In this document: positions 1 through 6,094 of the stretch, one piece after another
Position numbering within the stretch: position 1 is the first letter of the stretch
How the letters are laid out: the number at the start of each line of letters is the position of its first letter
Assembly: GCA_029571425.1 (NCBI GenBank)
Contig: JAKPSR010000097.1
Span: forward strand, 1 to 10,992
From: Spirochaetota bacterium
GTDB lineage: Bacteria > Spirochaetota > Spirochaetia > Treponematales > Treponemataceae
Direction: 5' to 3'
DNA length: 10,992 bases
Program-made: the position numbers and the translations under genes
Notes under the pieces: model-generated
What the model was told of the DNA's origin: nothing
Databases searched by the model: none
What the model saw: only the letters and a program-made list of their open reading frames with translations

Positions 1-462
1 CGGATCCTCCGCGGCCTCCGGGCGCACGATCCCGTCGCCGTTACAAGGGGACTCGCCAAGGACGGCATCCGCGGCCGAGAGATCCGCGAGGGTAAGCGCG
101 CGCGATTCAGGCGCGGCAAGCAGCGCGAGCAGGCGGCGCGCGCCGGCACGCGCTCGCTCGTCGCGTATATCCGAAAGGGAAACCCCGTCGCCCCCCGCGA
201 TTAGCAATTCCGGGTCGGCGAGGGCGGCGCACGCCCATTCGGCCGCCTCGATGAGCTCGTTCGGGCGAATTTTCCCGTCCCCGTCGGAATCGATCAAGCT
301 CGCCGTCCCTGGGTCTATCTCGGTGCCGCGCACCGGCATCGACAGGGCCATCCAGAGCTTGAGATCCAACTCGCGAAGCCGCGCGAGGTCGCTCCCCGAC
401 TTGATGATAACCTGATTCACCCCGCCCGACCGAAAGAACGCCCACTCGTGCCTATCCGCCAT
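1..462 (-). CDS. EF-hand domain protein, N-terminal part (runs off the left edge)
   Basis: The minus-strand frame is open from ATG at 462 to base 1, giving 154 residues with no stop, so the 3' end lies outside the window. The start is well placed: a purine-rich AAGGAAGGG ribosome site lies just upstream, and a promoter is found at 514-486. Residues 58-69 form a complete EF-hand calcium loop (D58, D60, D62, K64, E69). A second, degenerate copy around residues 139-150 keeps the GDG-I-V-R-P-E pattern but lacks the first Asp. The N-terminus has no signal peptide and no membrane helix, so the visible part looks cytoplasmic. The opening (WAFFRSGGVNQV, then LDLKLWMALSMPV) resembles large uncharacterised EF-hand proteins I recall from spirochaetes and Bacteroidetes; that is memory, not a search. 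Calcium binding is inferred and the cellular role is unknown. Confidence 0.8.
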   Translation of the reverse strand, partial: MADRHEWAFFRSGGVNQVIIKSGSDLARLRELDLKLWMALSMPVRGTEIDPGTASLIDSDGDGKIRPNELIEAAEWACAALADPELLIAGGDGVSLSDIRDERARAGARRLLALLAAPESRALTLADLSAADAVLGESPCNGDGIVRPEAAEDP

Positions 463-485
463 ATTTCCCTTCCTTCATTGCACTG

Positions 486-514
486 AGTATAGGTTCGGCC
501 GGAAACGGGGTCAA
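486..514 (-). promoter_or_regulatory. sigma-70-type promoter for the EF-hand gene
   Basis: Read on the minus strand there is TTGACC (514-509), a 17-base spacer, then TATACT (491-486). This is close to consensus in both boxes with ideal spacing. It would start transcription near 479 and leave a very short leader carrying the AAGGAAGGG ribosome site before ATG at 462. Confidence 0.65.
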
Positions 515-544
515 GTTTTTGCGGATTTTTTGCCCGTTTTCGGA

Positions 545-550
545 TATGAT
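545..550 (+). promoter_or_regulatory. possible -10 element for the membrane-protein gene
   Basis: TATGAT sits about 30 bases before the chosen ATG at 581, inside a T-rich stretch that stands out from the GC-rich surroundings. The best upstream box is TTGCGG at 519-524, which leaves an over-long 20-base spacer, so the call is weak. It shares the 463-580 gap with the divergent EF-hand promoter. Confidence 0.3.
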
Positions 551-567
551 GTCTTGTACGGATATCT

Positions 568-576
568 AAAGGGGGA
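568..576 (+). promoter_or_regulatory. ribosome binding site that fixes the start at 581
   Basis: AAAGGGGGA lies four bases before ATG at 581. The open frame extends upstream to a TTG at 530, but that codon has no ribosome site and would place the candidate -10 element inside the gene, so 581 is the better start. Confidence 0.6.
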
Positions 577-580
577 TCAT

Positions 581-1345
581 ATGCCTGACATGGGAACGAA
601 AAAGAAACTGACGAAGGTTGGGGGTAGCGACGCCGCGGATAACGGGTCGCGCTCGTTCACGCCAACGGCGGAATCGAAGGCAAAGGCGACGAGAAATCGC
701 GTCATCGCCGCGGTCGCCTGGCTCGTCGCCATCGGCGCGGAAGTCGCCGCCATAGTCATGCTCCAGCGCCCGCCGATCAGCATGACCTGGCTCATCGTCC
801 TTATCGCGGTCGACCTCGCCTTCGCCGTCGCCGGGTCGCTTCTCTGGAAGGCCGCGAATCGGCTTGACCCCGCGTCCGAGAAGGAGCCCGTCCGCTTCTT
901 CGTTCAAAACCAGCTCGGCCTCATCATCGCCATCATCGCCTTCCTCCCGCTCGTCGTCCTCGTCTTCACGAACAAGAACATGGACGGCAAGCAAAAGGGC
1001 ATCGTCGGCGGCATCGCGGCGGTCGCGCTCGTCATCGCCGGCATCTCCGGTATCGACTTCAACCCGCCCTCGATCGAGCAGTACGCGGAGCAGACGGCCC
1101 GCGTCGAGTCGCTTACCGGCGGCAACCACGTCTATTGGACGAAGTCGGGCAAAAGCTACCATCTCTATTCCGACTGCTCTTACATCAACACCGATCGCAC
1201 CACAGAGATATTCGAGGGATCCGTCGCCCAGGCGCGCGAGCTCAAGAACATCACCGACCTCTGCGACCGCTGCGCCGGCCGCGCCGAGAAAGAAAAGGGA
1301 GTCGACTCCCCGGCTGGCGAAAGCGAGCCGGCCGACTCGGAGTAG
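581..1345 (+). CDS. four-helix membrane protein with C-terminal His/Cys zinc-type domain
   Basis: This is a 254-residue protein of unknown function. A basic, polar N-terminus (residues 1-40) is followed by four hydrophobic helices at about 41-62, 67-88, 112-130 and 141-158. A soluble tail contains a VYWTKSGKSYHLYSDC block, then LCDRC: H194, C199, C228 and C231 are spaced like a zinc site. Short domains with a 'tk.G..YH...C ... LC..C' pattern occur at the ends of many bacterial membrane and nuclease proteins and are thought to bind metal. There is no signal peptide beyond the helices, and the tail is most likely cytoplasmic because C-rich sites of this type usually are. The end is acidic (ESEPADSE). 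The gene stands alone: divergent from the EF-hand gene and ending 4 bases from the convergent winged-helix gene at 1350. Function is not predicted. Confidence 0.85.
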   Translation: MPDMGTKKKLTKVGGSDAADNGSRSFTPTAESKAKATRNRVIAAVAWLVAIGAEVAAIVMLQRPPISMTWLIVLIAVDLAFAVAGSLLWKAANRLDPASEKEPVRFFVQNQLGLIIAIIAFLPLVVLVFTNKNMDGKQKGIVGGIAAVALVIAGISGIDFNPPSIEQYAEQTARVESLTGGNHVYWTKSGKSYHLYSDCSYINTDRTTEIFEGSVAQARELKNITDLCDRCAGRAEKEKGVDSPAGESEPADSE

Positions 1346-1349
1346 TTGA

Positions 1350-1619
1350 TCAGGCGAGGGCGAGGTTCCGCAGGTAGTTGAGCGCAAGGGGCCGCGCCCC
1401 ATCGCAGAGCGCCCATCGCCCGTCGGAGCCGACCTCGCCGACGAGGCCGACCGACTTGAGGGCGGCGAGATCATCGCGCACGCGCTCGATGTCCTCGCCG
1501 CCGCAATGGGACAACGCCCTTTCATCGACGGGGCCGCGCGCGACGAGCGCGAGAATGCGGGCGCGGCCGGGCCGCGAAACCGCGGCGACGAGCCGCGAGG
1601 CAAAACGAACTTCCATCAT
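1350..1619 (-). CDS. small winged-helix (ArsR-like) protein
   Basis: This is an 89-residue soluble protein. The fold is suggested by the order of elements: a helix (residues 5-14, FASRLVAAVS), a helix ending RILALVARGPVDERAL (20-36), a recognition-like helix (43-57, DIERVRDDLAALKSVGL), then a short hairpin with G-S-D-G-R-W-A (64-70). This is the layout of a small winged-helix DNA-binding domain in which the 'LxxLkxvGLV' segment leads into the wing. The start overlaps the stop of the upstream glycosyltransferase by ATGA, so the two are translationally coupled. Two ATG codons are adjacent (1619 and 1616); the first gives the ATGA overlap. No metal-binding cysteine cluster of the ArsR type is visible (only C39 and C72). 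It could regulate DNA or act as a protein-interaction module; its target is unknown. Confidence 0.7.
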   Translation of the reverse strand: MMEVRFASRLVAAVSRPGRARILALVARGPVDERALSHCGGEDIERVRDDLAALKSVGLVGEVGSDGRWALCDGARPLALNYLRNLALA

Positions 1620-2674
1620 ACAGCCTCCTTTGCGCGATCAAGCGCGAAGTCAATCGCCGACGCGCCGACGCCGCGAAGAAACGAATCGACGAGGCTGACC
1701 GCGCGATCGGTCTCGTCGAGACACCGCCATCCGGGGTACGCCGCGGGGTTTGCCCGATACGCGTCGATTGCGGAGACGTACCCGTCGAGACTTTCGAGAA
1801 AGGAGGGAAGACGCGAGGCGAGCTCGCTCGCCGAGGCATAGTCCCCGAACCCTGAAGCCCGGAGCATTCGGGCGTTCAGCGTTTGCTCGTACTGGCCCTC
1901 GACGGGCACAACGAACGCCGGCTTGCCGAACGCGAGGGCCTCGGATATTGATTGATGGCCCGCCGGCGCGACGACGGCCGCGCAGCCTGAAAGTGCGGCG
2001 GGATAGTCGTCATCGGGATTCGGGAAGCGTCGAACGCGCCAAGCACCGGTCCGCGCGAGCGCCGCGTCGAGTTCCGCGCCATACGATTCCTTCCGATACG
2101 CGACCACGTACTCCCCGCGCGTAACCCCGGGGCCGCGAAGCCTCTCGCGAAGCTCGGAGCGAAGGATCGGGCCAACGTCCCCGGAGAAAAACGAGCAAAT
2201 GACGGTGCGGTCTGGCTTTCCCGTCATATATCCGGCGACCGCGCGGGCGGCGAAAGCCTCGAACCCCGGGTCGCGCACGCGCGTCACGATGCCGGGATGA
2301 TTAAGCTGAAGGGAAGGAACCCCGGCGATCCGTGCGGCCCTGACGGAAATCGGCTCGAAGTCGGATAGTACCGCGTCGACCCCGGAGTCTCGAAGCGACA
2401 CCGCGAGCCTGCGCGCCTCGATCGCCATGCGCGCGACGAGGACCGCGTTTCGGGCGACCGTACGCGGGTAGTCCAGGCGGAACCCGCGCTGCTCGAACGC
2501 AAGGTACGGGATGACGTCGACGCCGGCGGATGGGAACGCCAAGGCTAACTCCCCGCGGAGATGCGCCGGCGCGAGGAATAGCACGCTATGCCGGCCGATC
2601 AAGCCCTCCGCGATCGCCCAGGCCCGCGCGAGGTGCCCTCGGCCCTCGCCGTTTATCGCTATTGCCACCTTCAT
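1616..2674 (-). CDS. GT-B glycosyltransferase, MJ1255/MurG-like family
   Basis: A 352-residue cytosolic or membrane-associated enzyme that should transfer a sugar from a nucleotide donor to an unidentified acceptor. The N-terminal Rossmann half begins MKVAIAINGEGRGHLARA, with the Gly-rich loop and His14 typical of MurG-like GT-B enzymes. The C-terminal half carries the donor-binding block at about 230-270 (AAVVAPAGHQSISEALAFGKP, then VPVEGQYEQTLNA), where GHQS and the E-Q pair are the family signature. The length is normal for the family. ATG at 2674 is preceded by AGAGGAGG, six bases away. The downstream partner is the winged-helix gene, overlapping by 4 bases. The family resembles the archaeal protein MJ1255 and glycosyltransferases of surface polysaccharide or glycolipid pathways; the exact substrate cannot be read from the sequence. 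Confidence 0.85.
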   Translation of the reverse strand: MKVAIAINGEGRGHLARAWAIAEGLIGRHSVLFLAPAHLRGELALAFPSAGVDVIPYLAFEQRGFRLDYPRTVARNAVLVARMAIEARRLAVSLRDSGVDAVLSDFEPISVRAARIAGVPSLQLNHPGIVTRVRDPGFEAFAARAVAGYMTGKPDRTVICSFFSGDVGPILRSELRERLRGPGVTRGEYVVAYRKESYGAELDAALARTGAWRVRRFPNPDDDYPAALSGCAAVVAPAGHQSISEALAFGKPAFVVPVEGQYEQTLNARMLRASGFGDYASASELASRLPSFLESLDGYVSAIDAYRANPAAYPGWRCLDETDRAVSLVDSFLRGVGASAIDFALDRAKEAV

Positions 2675-2720
2675 ATCGGCCTCCTCTCAAGCAGGAATAT
2701 GGCGAACCCGCGTGTGGGTC

Positions 2721-2749
2721 GCGTTAAAAATCCGCGAGAAACTCGTCAA
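2721..2749 (-). promoter_or_regulatory. weak promoter candidate for the glycosyltransferase gene
   Basis: On the minus strand TTGACG (2749-2744) is a good -35 box, but the hexamer 17 bases downstream (TAACGC, 2726-2721) is a poor -10. The 2675-2781 gap must hold promoters for both this gene and the divergent signalling operon. I see no convincing box for the plus strand. Confidence 0.25.
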
Positions 2750-2781
2750 ATACCTTCTCATCGTCTTTTAACGGGAGGCTC

Positions 2782-4017
2782 ATGGCGCCCAAACACCGCC
2801 GACGCATACTCGCCCGCATGAAGGATACCTCGATATTCGAACGGGCATTGCGCGCCGCGGCAAACGTCGAGCGCGAGACGGGAGCAGAGCTTGCCGTGGG
2901 CGCCGAACGCTTCTGCGAGGCGGCCGCGCGCGCGGCCAGGACATTCCTCCCCGACGATGACGTCGCGGTCATCAGGCATACTCGCGACGGCATAGTCGTC
3001 CACGAGACAGACGATGGATCCCGAATCGTCTCGTGCGCCGCCGAGGGCGGATGGGCACACCTCCTTGGGAAAAACAAGGTAGTCGACGAACGTGCGAACG
3101 ACGGCGCTCTCGTGGATGGAAGGTATGAATCATGGATGCTCGTGCCAGCCGCGGGAAAGCAGGAAGCGAAGATAGCCGCCGTCGTCGCACGGCGAAAGGG
3201 AAAATTCCATAGAAGCGAGATAGACGCCGCGACCGGGCTATCTTCCTTCCTGGGGCAGGCCTGGCGCGGCGCGCGAACGCGGTCAAAGCGCGCGGCCACT
3301 CTCGCCGAGGACGCACGGCACGCGTCGCTCCTCTCCGCGCAGGCGGCGATCGCGCGAAACCAAGACGAGTGGCCCGGGCTCTCCCGCGCGGTCGACTACG
3401 GATCGGGAGCAGGTAGCGATTTCGCGAAGGCCTACCGGTCTGGCGAGTACGCCGTGCTGGCATGCGTATGCGACGTGACTGCGGAGGAAGGAAGCCGGCT
3501 CGCCGCGATGGTTCACGTCGACTGCTGGCTTTCCATACTAGCGCAAACGAGCCTCGAAGCCCGTGCCATGCTCCGCCGAATATCGCTTGACCTCGCGAAG
3601 GGCCGCGAGGAACGGTACGCGGCCATCGCCCTAGTCCGCCACAACCGCGAAACCGGCGCGACGGAGATTGCCGGCTGCGGAAACGTCGGCGCCGTCGTGT
3701 TCTCGCACGAAACGATGGACGCGAGGCGAATCGAATTCGCGCAGGCAGCGGGTATCGTTCCCGAGGGGGAGATCGTCGCTCACTCCCTCGTCTCGCGACC
3801 GGGTGACGTCGTCTGCGTGTACTCGGACGGCGTCAGCGGCGCAAAGAAGCGAAACGGCGAACTTTTCGGGGACGAGGCCGTCGTCGACATCGTCAGGAAG
3901 GGCTATTACCTCTCGGCGGCCGACCTCGCCTCGACAGTCCTTCGCGCCGTATCCGAGCGGGAAGAACGCGGCGCGAACGCCGACGATCGCACGGTCCAAG
4001 TCCTAAAGATCGAGTAA
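2782..4017 (+). CDS. GAF-PP2C (SpoIIE-type) serine phosphatase, RsbU-like
   Basis: A 411-residue predicted phosphatase that would remove phosphate from a STAS protein. Residues about 30-165 look like a GAF sensor: the SWMLVPAAGKQEAKIAAVVA strand pair followed by KFHRSEIDAATGLSSFLGQAW is the usual GAF ending. Residues about 195-411 are the PPM/SpoIIE catalytic domain, with likely metal-binding Asp at 213 (GSD), 231 (CDV), 349 (SDG) and 401/402 (ADDRT). The loop after D231 reads DVTAEEGSRLAA instead of the usual DVSGKG..AA, so activity may be reduced or differently controlled. There are no membrane helices, so it should be cytoplasmic. ATG at 2782 has GGGAGG upstream; an internal Met13 is an alternative. 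It is the first gene of a tight operon, 11 bases before the STAS gene. The ligand of the GAF domain is unknown. Confidence 0.85.
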   Translation: MAPKHRRRILARMKDTSIFERALRAAANVERETGAELAVGAERFCEAAARAARTFLPDDDVAVIRHTRDGIVVHETDDGSRIVSCAAEGGWAHLLGKNKVVDERANDGALVDGRYESWMLVPAAGKQEAKIAAVVARRKGKFHRSEIDAATGLSSFLGQAWRGARTRSKRAATLAEDARHASLLSAQAAIARNQDEWPGLSRAVDYGSGAGSDFAKAYRSGEYAVLACVCDVTAEEGSRLAAMVHVDCWLSILAQTSLEARAMLRRISLDLAKGREERYAAIALVRHNRETGATEIAGCGNVGAVVFSHETMDARRIEFAQAAGIVPEGEIVAHSLVSRPGDVVCVYSDGVSGAKKRNGELFGDEAVVDIVRKGYYLSAADLASTVLRAVSEREERGANADDRTVQVLKIE

Positions 4018-4028
4018 GGGGGCATACG

Positions 4029-4376
4029 GTGGAGACTAACGTCACGAAGGACGGAAACGCGCTCATATGCGCGGTATCGGGAGAGATCGACCTATACGAG
4101 GCGCCCAGCCTTCTCGAGCGGTATCGCGCGCTCGCGGCGCGTGAGCCGGATGGCGCAATCATCGTCGACCTATCGCGGTCGTCCTACATAGACTCGAGCG
4201 GGATCGGAGCGCTGTTCCAGATGTACTCGGACGCCAACGCGCGCGGCGCGGCCTTTTGCGTATGCGGGGCGGGCGGCATGGTTGGCAAGTTACTCAGGCT
4301 CAGCAAGATGACCTCGATCCTTCCGAACGAGCCGACGCTCGCCCACGCGCTCAGGCGCGTCGGAGGCGCGCGATGA
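4029..4376 (+). CDS. STAS anti-sigma factor antagonist, RsbV/SpoIIAA-like
   Basis: A 115-residue single-domain STAS protein. In this family the unphosphorylated form binds the anti-sigma kinase and frees its partner; phosphorylation on a conserved serine switches it off. The signature is VDLSRSSYIDSSGIGAL at residues 46-62, with S56/S57 in the DSSG motif as the phosphorylation site. SGEIDLYEAPSLLERY (17-32) is the usual first conserved block. The start is GTG at 4029, chosen because AAGGGGG at 4016-4022 precedes it and no ATG is available. The gene follows the GAF-PP2C phosphatase by 11 bases and overlaps the ATPase gene by 4 (ATGA), the typical substrate position between phosphatase and kinase. 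Confidence 0.92.
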   Translation: METNVTKDGNALICAVSGEIDLYEAPSLLERYRALAAREPDGAIIVDLSRSSYIDSSGIGALFQMYSDANARGAAFCVCGAGGMVGKLLRLSKMTSILPNEPTLAHALRRVGGAR

Positions 4377-4909
4377 ACGATCGCATCCTGGTCGATGACG
4401 ACCATCCGCTCCTCAAGCGCGACGGGCTCCTGCACGCCGTGTTCCCAAGCGACTACCGTCAGATACGCTACTTCACCCTCATGCTCGTTCAGAGGTCCCG
4501 GCCGCGCGGCGACGAGAGACTCCTCCTCGAGCAACAGGTAAGCGAGATCATCAAGAACGCCGTTAAGCACGGGAACGCCTGCGACAGCGCGAAGGAGGTC
4601 CGCGTCTGGTATCGGTTTACCCACGACGAGGCGCGGTTGATCGTAGAGGACGAGGGGAGCGGCTTTCAGGACATCGAGAAATGGAACATCTTTAACGAGA
4701 AGCGCCGCGAGTTCGTGGAACGCGGCGACTACGCCGCGCTGATGAGCTACGCCTCGTGGAGGACGGGCCGCAGCGACCCGAGCGACGGAGGGAACGCGCT
4801 CTTCGCCGCCCTCGAGTACTGGGACCTCGGCGTCGTCTACTCCTCGAGAAGGAACGCCGTCGCCGTCGGGAAACGGTTCGAGGACGACCTCGCGGAGGAC
4901 GCCGAATGA
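4373..4909 (+). CDS. GHKL-fold ATPase, RsbW-like anti-sigma serine kinase
   Basis: A 178-residue protein expected to phosphorylate the STAS protein and to hold a regulatory partner. The ATP-binding N box is EQQVSEIIKNAVKHGN (53-68, with E58 and N62), the G1 box is DEGSGF (93-98), and a G2-like segment is DGGNALFAALEYWD (138-151). Between G1 and G2 there are about 40 residues (KWNIFNEKRREFVERGD and onwards), much longer than in Bacillus RsbW; I recall the same insert and the GGNALFA-EYW ending in spirochaete homologues. The true start is ATG at 4373, overlapping the STAS stop by 4; the frame is open further upstream to 4256, but that would overlap the STAS gene by 120 bases. The gene overlaps the CBS-PP2C gene by 4. 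The partner protein it restrains is not encoded here. Confidence 0.88.
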   Translation: MNDRILVDDDHPLLKRDGLLHAVFPSDYRQIRYFTLMLVQRSRPRGDERLLLEQQVSEIIKNAVKHGNACDSAKEVRVWYRFTHDEARLIVEDEGSGFQDIEKWNIFNEKRREFVERGDYAALMSYASWRTGRSDPSDGGNALFAALEYWDLGVVYSSRRNAVAVGKRFEDDLAEDAE

Positions 4910-6081
4910 CCCTCCGTGAGGCGGAGCGCACGCAGACGGCGGGAGAGAGGCTCGCCAAGATCGCGAGCTCGTACCTCTACGTCGAGCGCGGCACGCCCGT
5001 CTACGACCTTCTCGCCGAGCTGAAGGAACCGTACCGGCGACCCATAGCCGTGGTCGACGGCGACCGCAGGCCGGTCGGCATCATCGTGCCTCGCGACCTC
5101 GTCGACATACTCGGCAAGCCGTTCGGTCGCGACCTCCTGAAGCGGCAACGAGTCGAGGACATCATGCGCGAGGCGACGAGCCGCCGGCATGACGAGCACG
5201 TGCAGGAACTTCTCGCGCGCGTGGACGCCGACCCCGACGCGCCCCCGGACGAGAACTTCGTCCTCGTCGACGGCGACGGACGGTTTTGCGGGCACGTGAC
5301 GAGTCACGATCTCGTCGTCCACGCCACGGTCGAGCACCGACGCGAGCTCGAGACCGCGACCAGGATTCAGCGCCGCCTCGTTAGCCCGTCGTTCTCGGTC
5401 CTCGGGAAAAGGGTTTCCATCACGTGCGCGTCCGTGATGGCCCAAGGGGTCGGGGGCGACTACTACTACGCCCGCGAGTACCAGGATGGTAGGTGGTTCT
5501 TTTGCCTTTGCGACATATCAGGCAAGGGGATCTCGGCGGCCATCGTCACGGCGGTGCTCGCCTCGTTCCTCCGCGACGCCAATCTCGAACGTCCGCTCGA
5601 AGACACCGTCGCGTTTCTAAACGATATTATACTCGGCACCTTCAAGCTCGAAAAATACCTAACCGGCTTCTTCGCGCGCTTCTCCGAGGAAACCGGCGAG
5701 CTCGAGTACTGCGATATGGGGCATTCCTATTTCTACGCTATCGAGGGAACAGACGTGCATCCGGTAACCGAGGGCGCGGACAACCCGCCCATCGGCCTCG
5801 CCGAGCGACTGGTCACGACGACGCGGACGCTCCGCGTCGCGCCAGGATCTTCGTTCCTCATCGTAAGCGACGGAATCGTCGAACAAACGGATCGATCGGG
5901 GCGAACCTTCCCGCTCGCGCGGGCGGGCGAATGCCTCGGCGCGGCCGCCGCCTCGGCGGACGGCGCGGTCCGGGCGCAAATCCGTTTTCTCGAGTCCTTT
6001 TTCGCGTTTAAAGGCGACGTCCCCCAGCACGACGACGTAAGCATGCTGATATTCAGGTACGGGCCCAAAATCGCTCGATAA
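4906..6081 (+). CDS. CBS-pair PP2C (SpoIIE-type) phosphatase
   Basis: A 391-residue cytoplasmic phosphatase. Residues about 25-140 form a CBS pair: RRPIAVVDGDRRPVGIIVPRDLVDIL (45-69) and EDIMREA leading to ENFVLVDGDGRFCGHVTSHDLV (117-137). CBS pairs generally sense adenine nucleotides or related ligands; the ligand here is not known. A short helix, TATRIQRRLVSP (150-161), links to the PPM domain, which is well conserved: GGDYY (D185), CDISGKGISAA (D203), SDGIVEQTDRSGRTF (D322) and QHDDVSMLIF (D376/D377). All expected metal-binding Asp are present, so it should be active. The start is ATG at 4906, overlapping the ATPase stop by 4; a frame continuing upstream to 4756 is ruled out by overlap. 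It is the last gene of the operon and ends 13 bases from the convergent DAK2-DegV gene. Confidence 0.9.
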   Translation: MTLREAERTQTAGERLAKIASSYLYVERGTPVYDLLAELKEPYRRPIAVVDGDRRPVGIIVPRDLVDILGKPFGRDLLKRQRVEDIMREATSRRHDEHVQELLARVDADPDAPPDENFVLVDGDGRFCGHVTSHDLVVHATVEHRRELETATRIQRRLVSPSFSVLGKRVSITCASVMAQGVGGDYYYAREYQDGRWFFCLCDISGKGISAAIVTAVLASFLRDANLERPLEDTVAFLNDIILGTFKLEKYLTGFFARFSEETGELEYCDMGHSYFYAIEGTDVHPVTEGADNPPIGLAERLVTTTRTLRVAPGSSFLIVSDGIVEQTDRSGRTFPLARAGECLGAAAASADGAVRAQIRFLESFFAFKGDVPQHDDVSMLIFRYGPKIAR

Positions 6082-6094
6082 ATCCGTTCCGCGC

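Noticed and set aside
566..1603. A 345-codon open frame on the minus strand opposite the membrane-protein gene
   Set aside because: It runs antisense through a gene with clear helices, a metal motif and a good ribosome site, and into the winged-helix gene. Its product is an Arg/Asp-rich shadow with no domain; long antisense frames are expected in GC-rich DNA.
4256..4372. Longer N-terminus for the RsbW-like ATPase
   Set aside because: It would overlap the STAS gene deeply; the ATGA overlap at 4373 matches the coupling used by the other genes of the operon, and the extra residues do not resemble the family.
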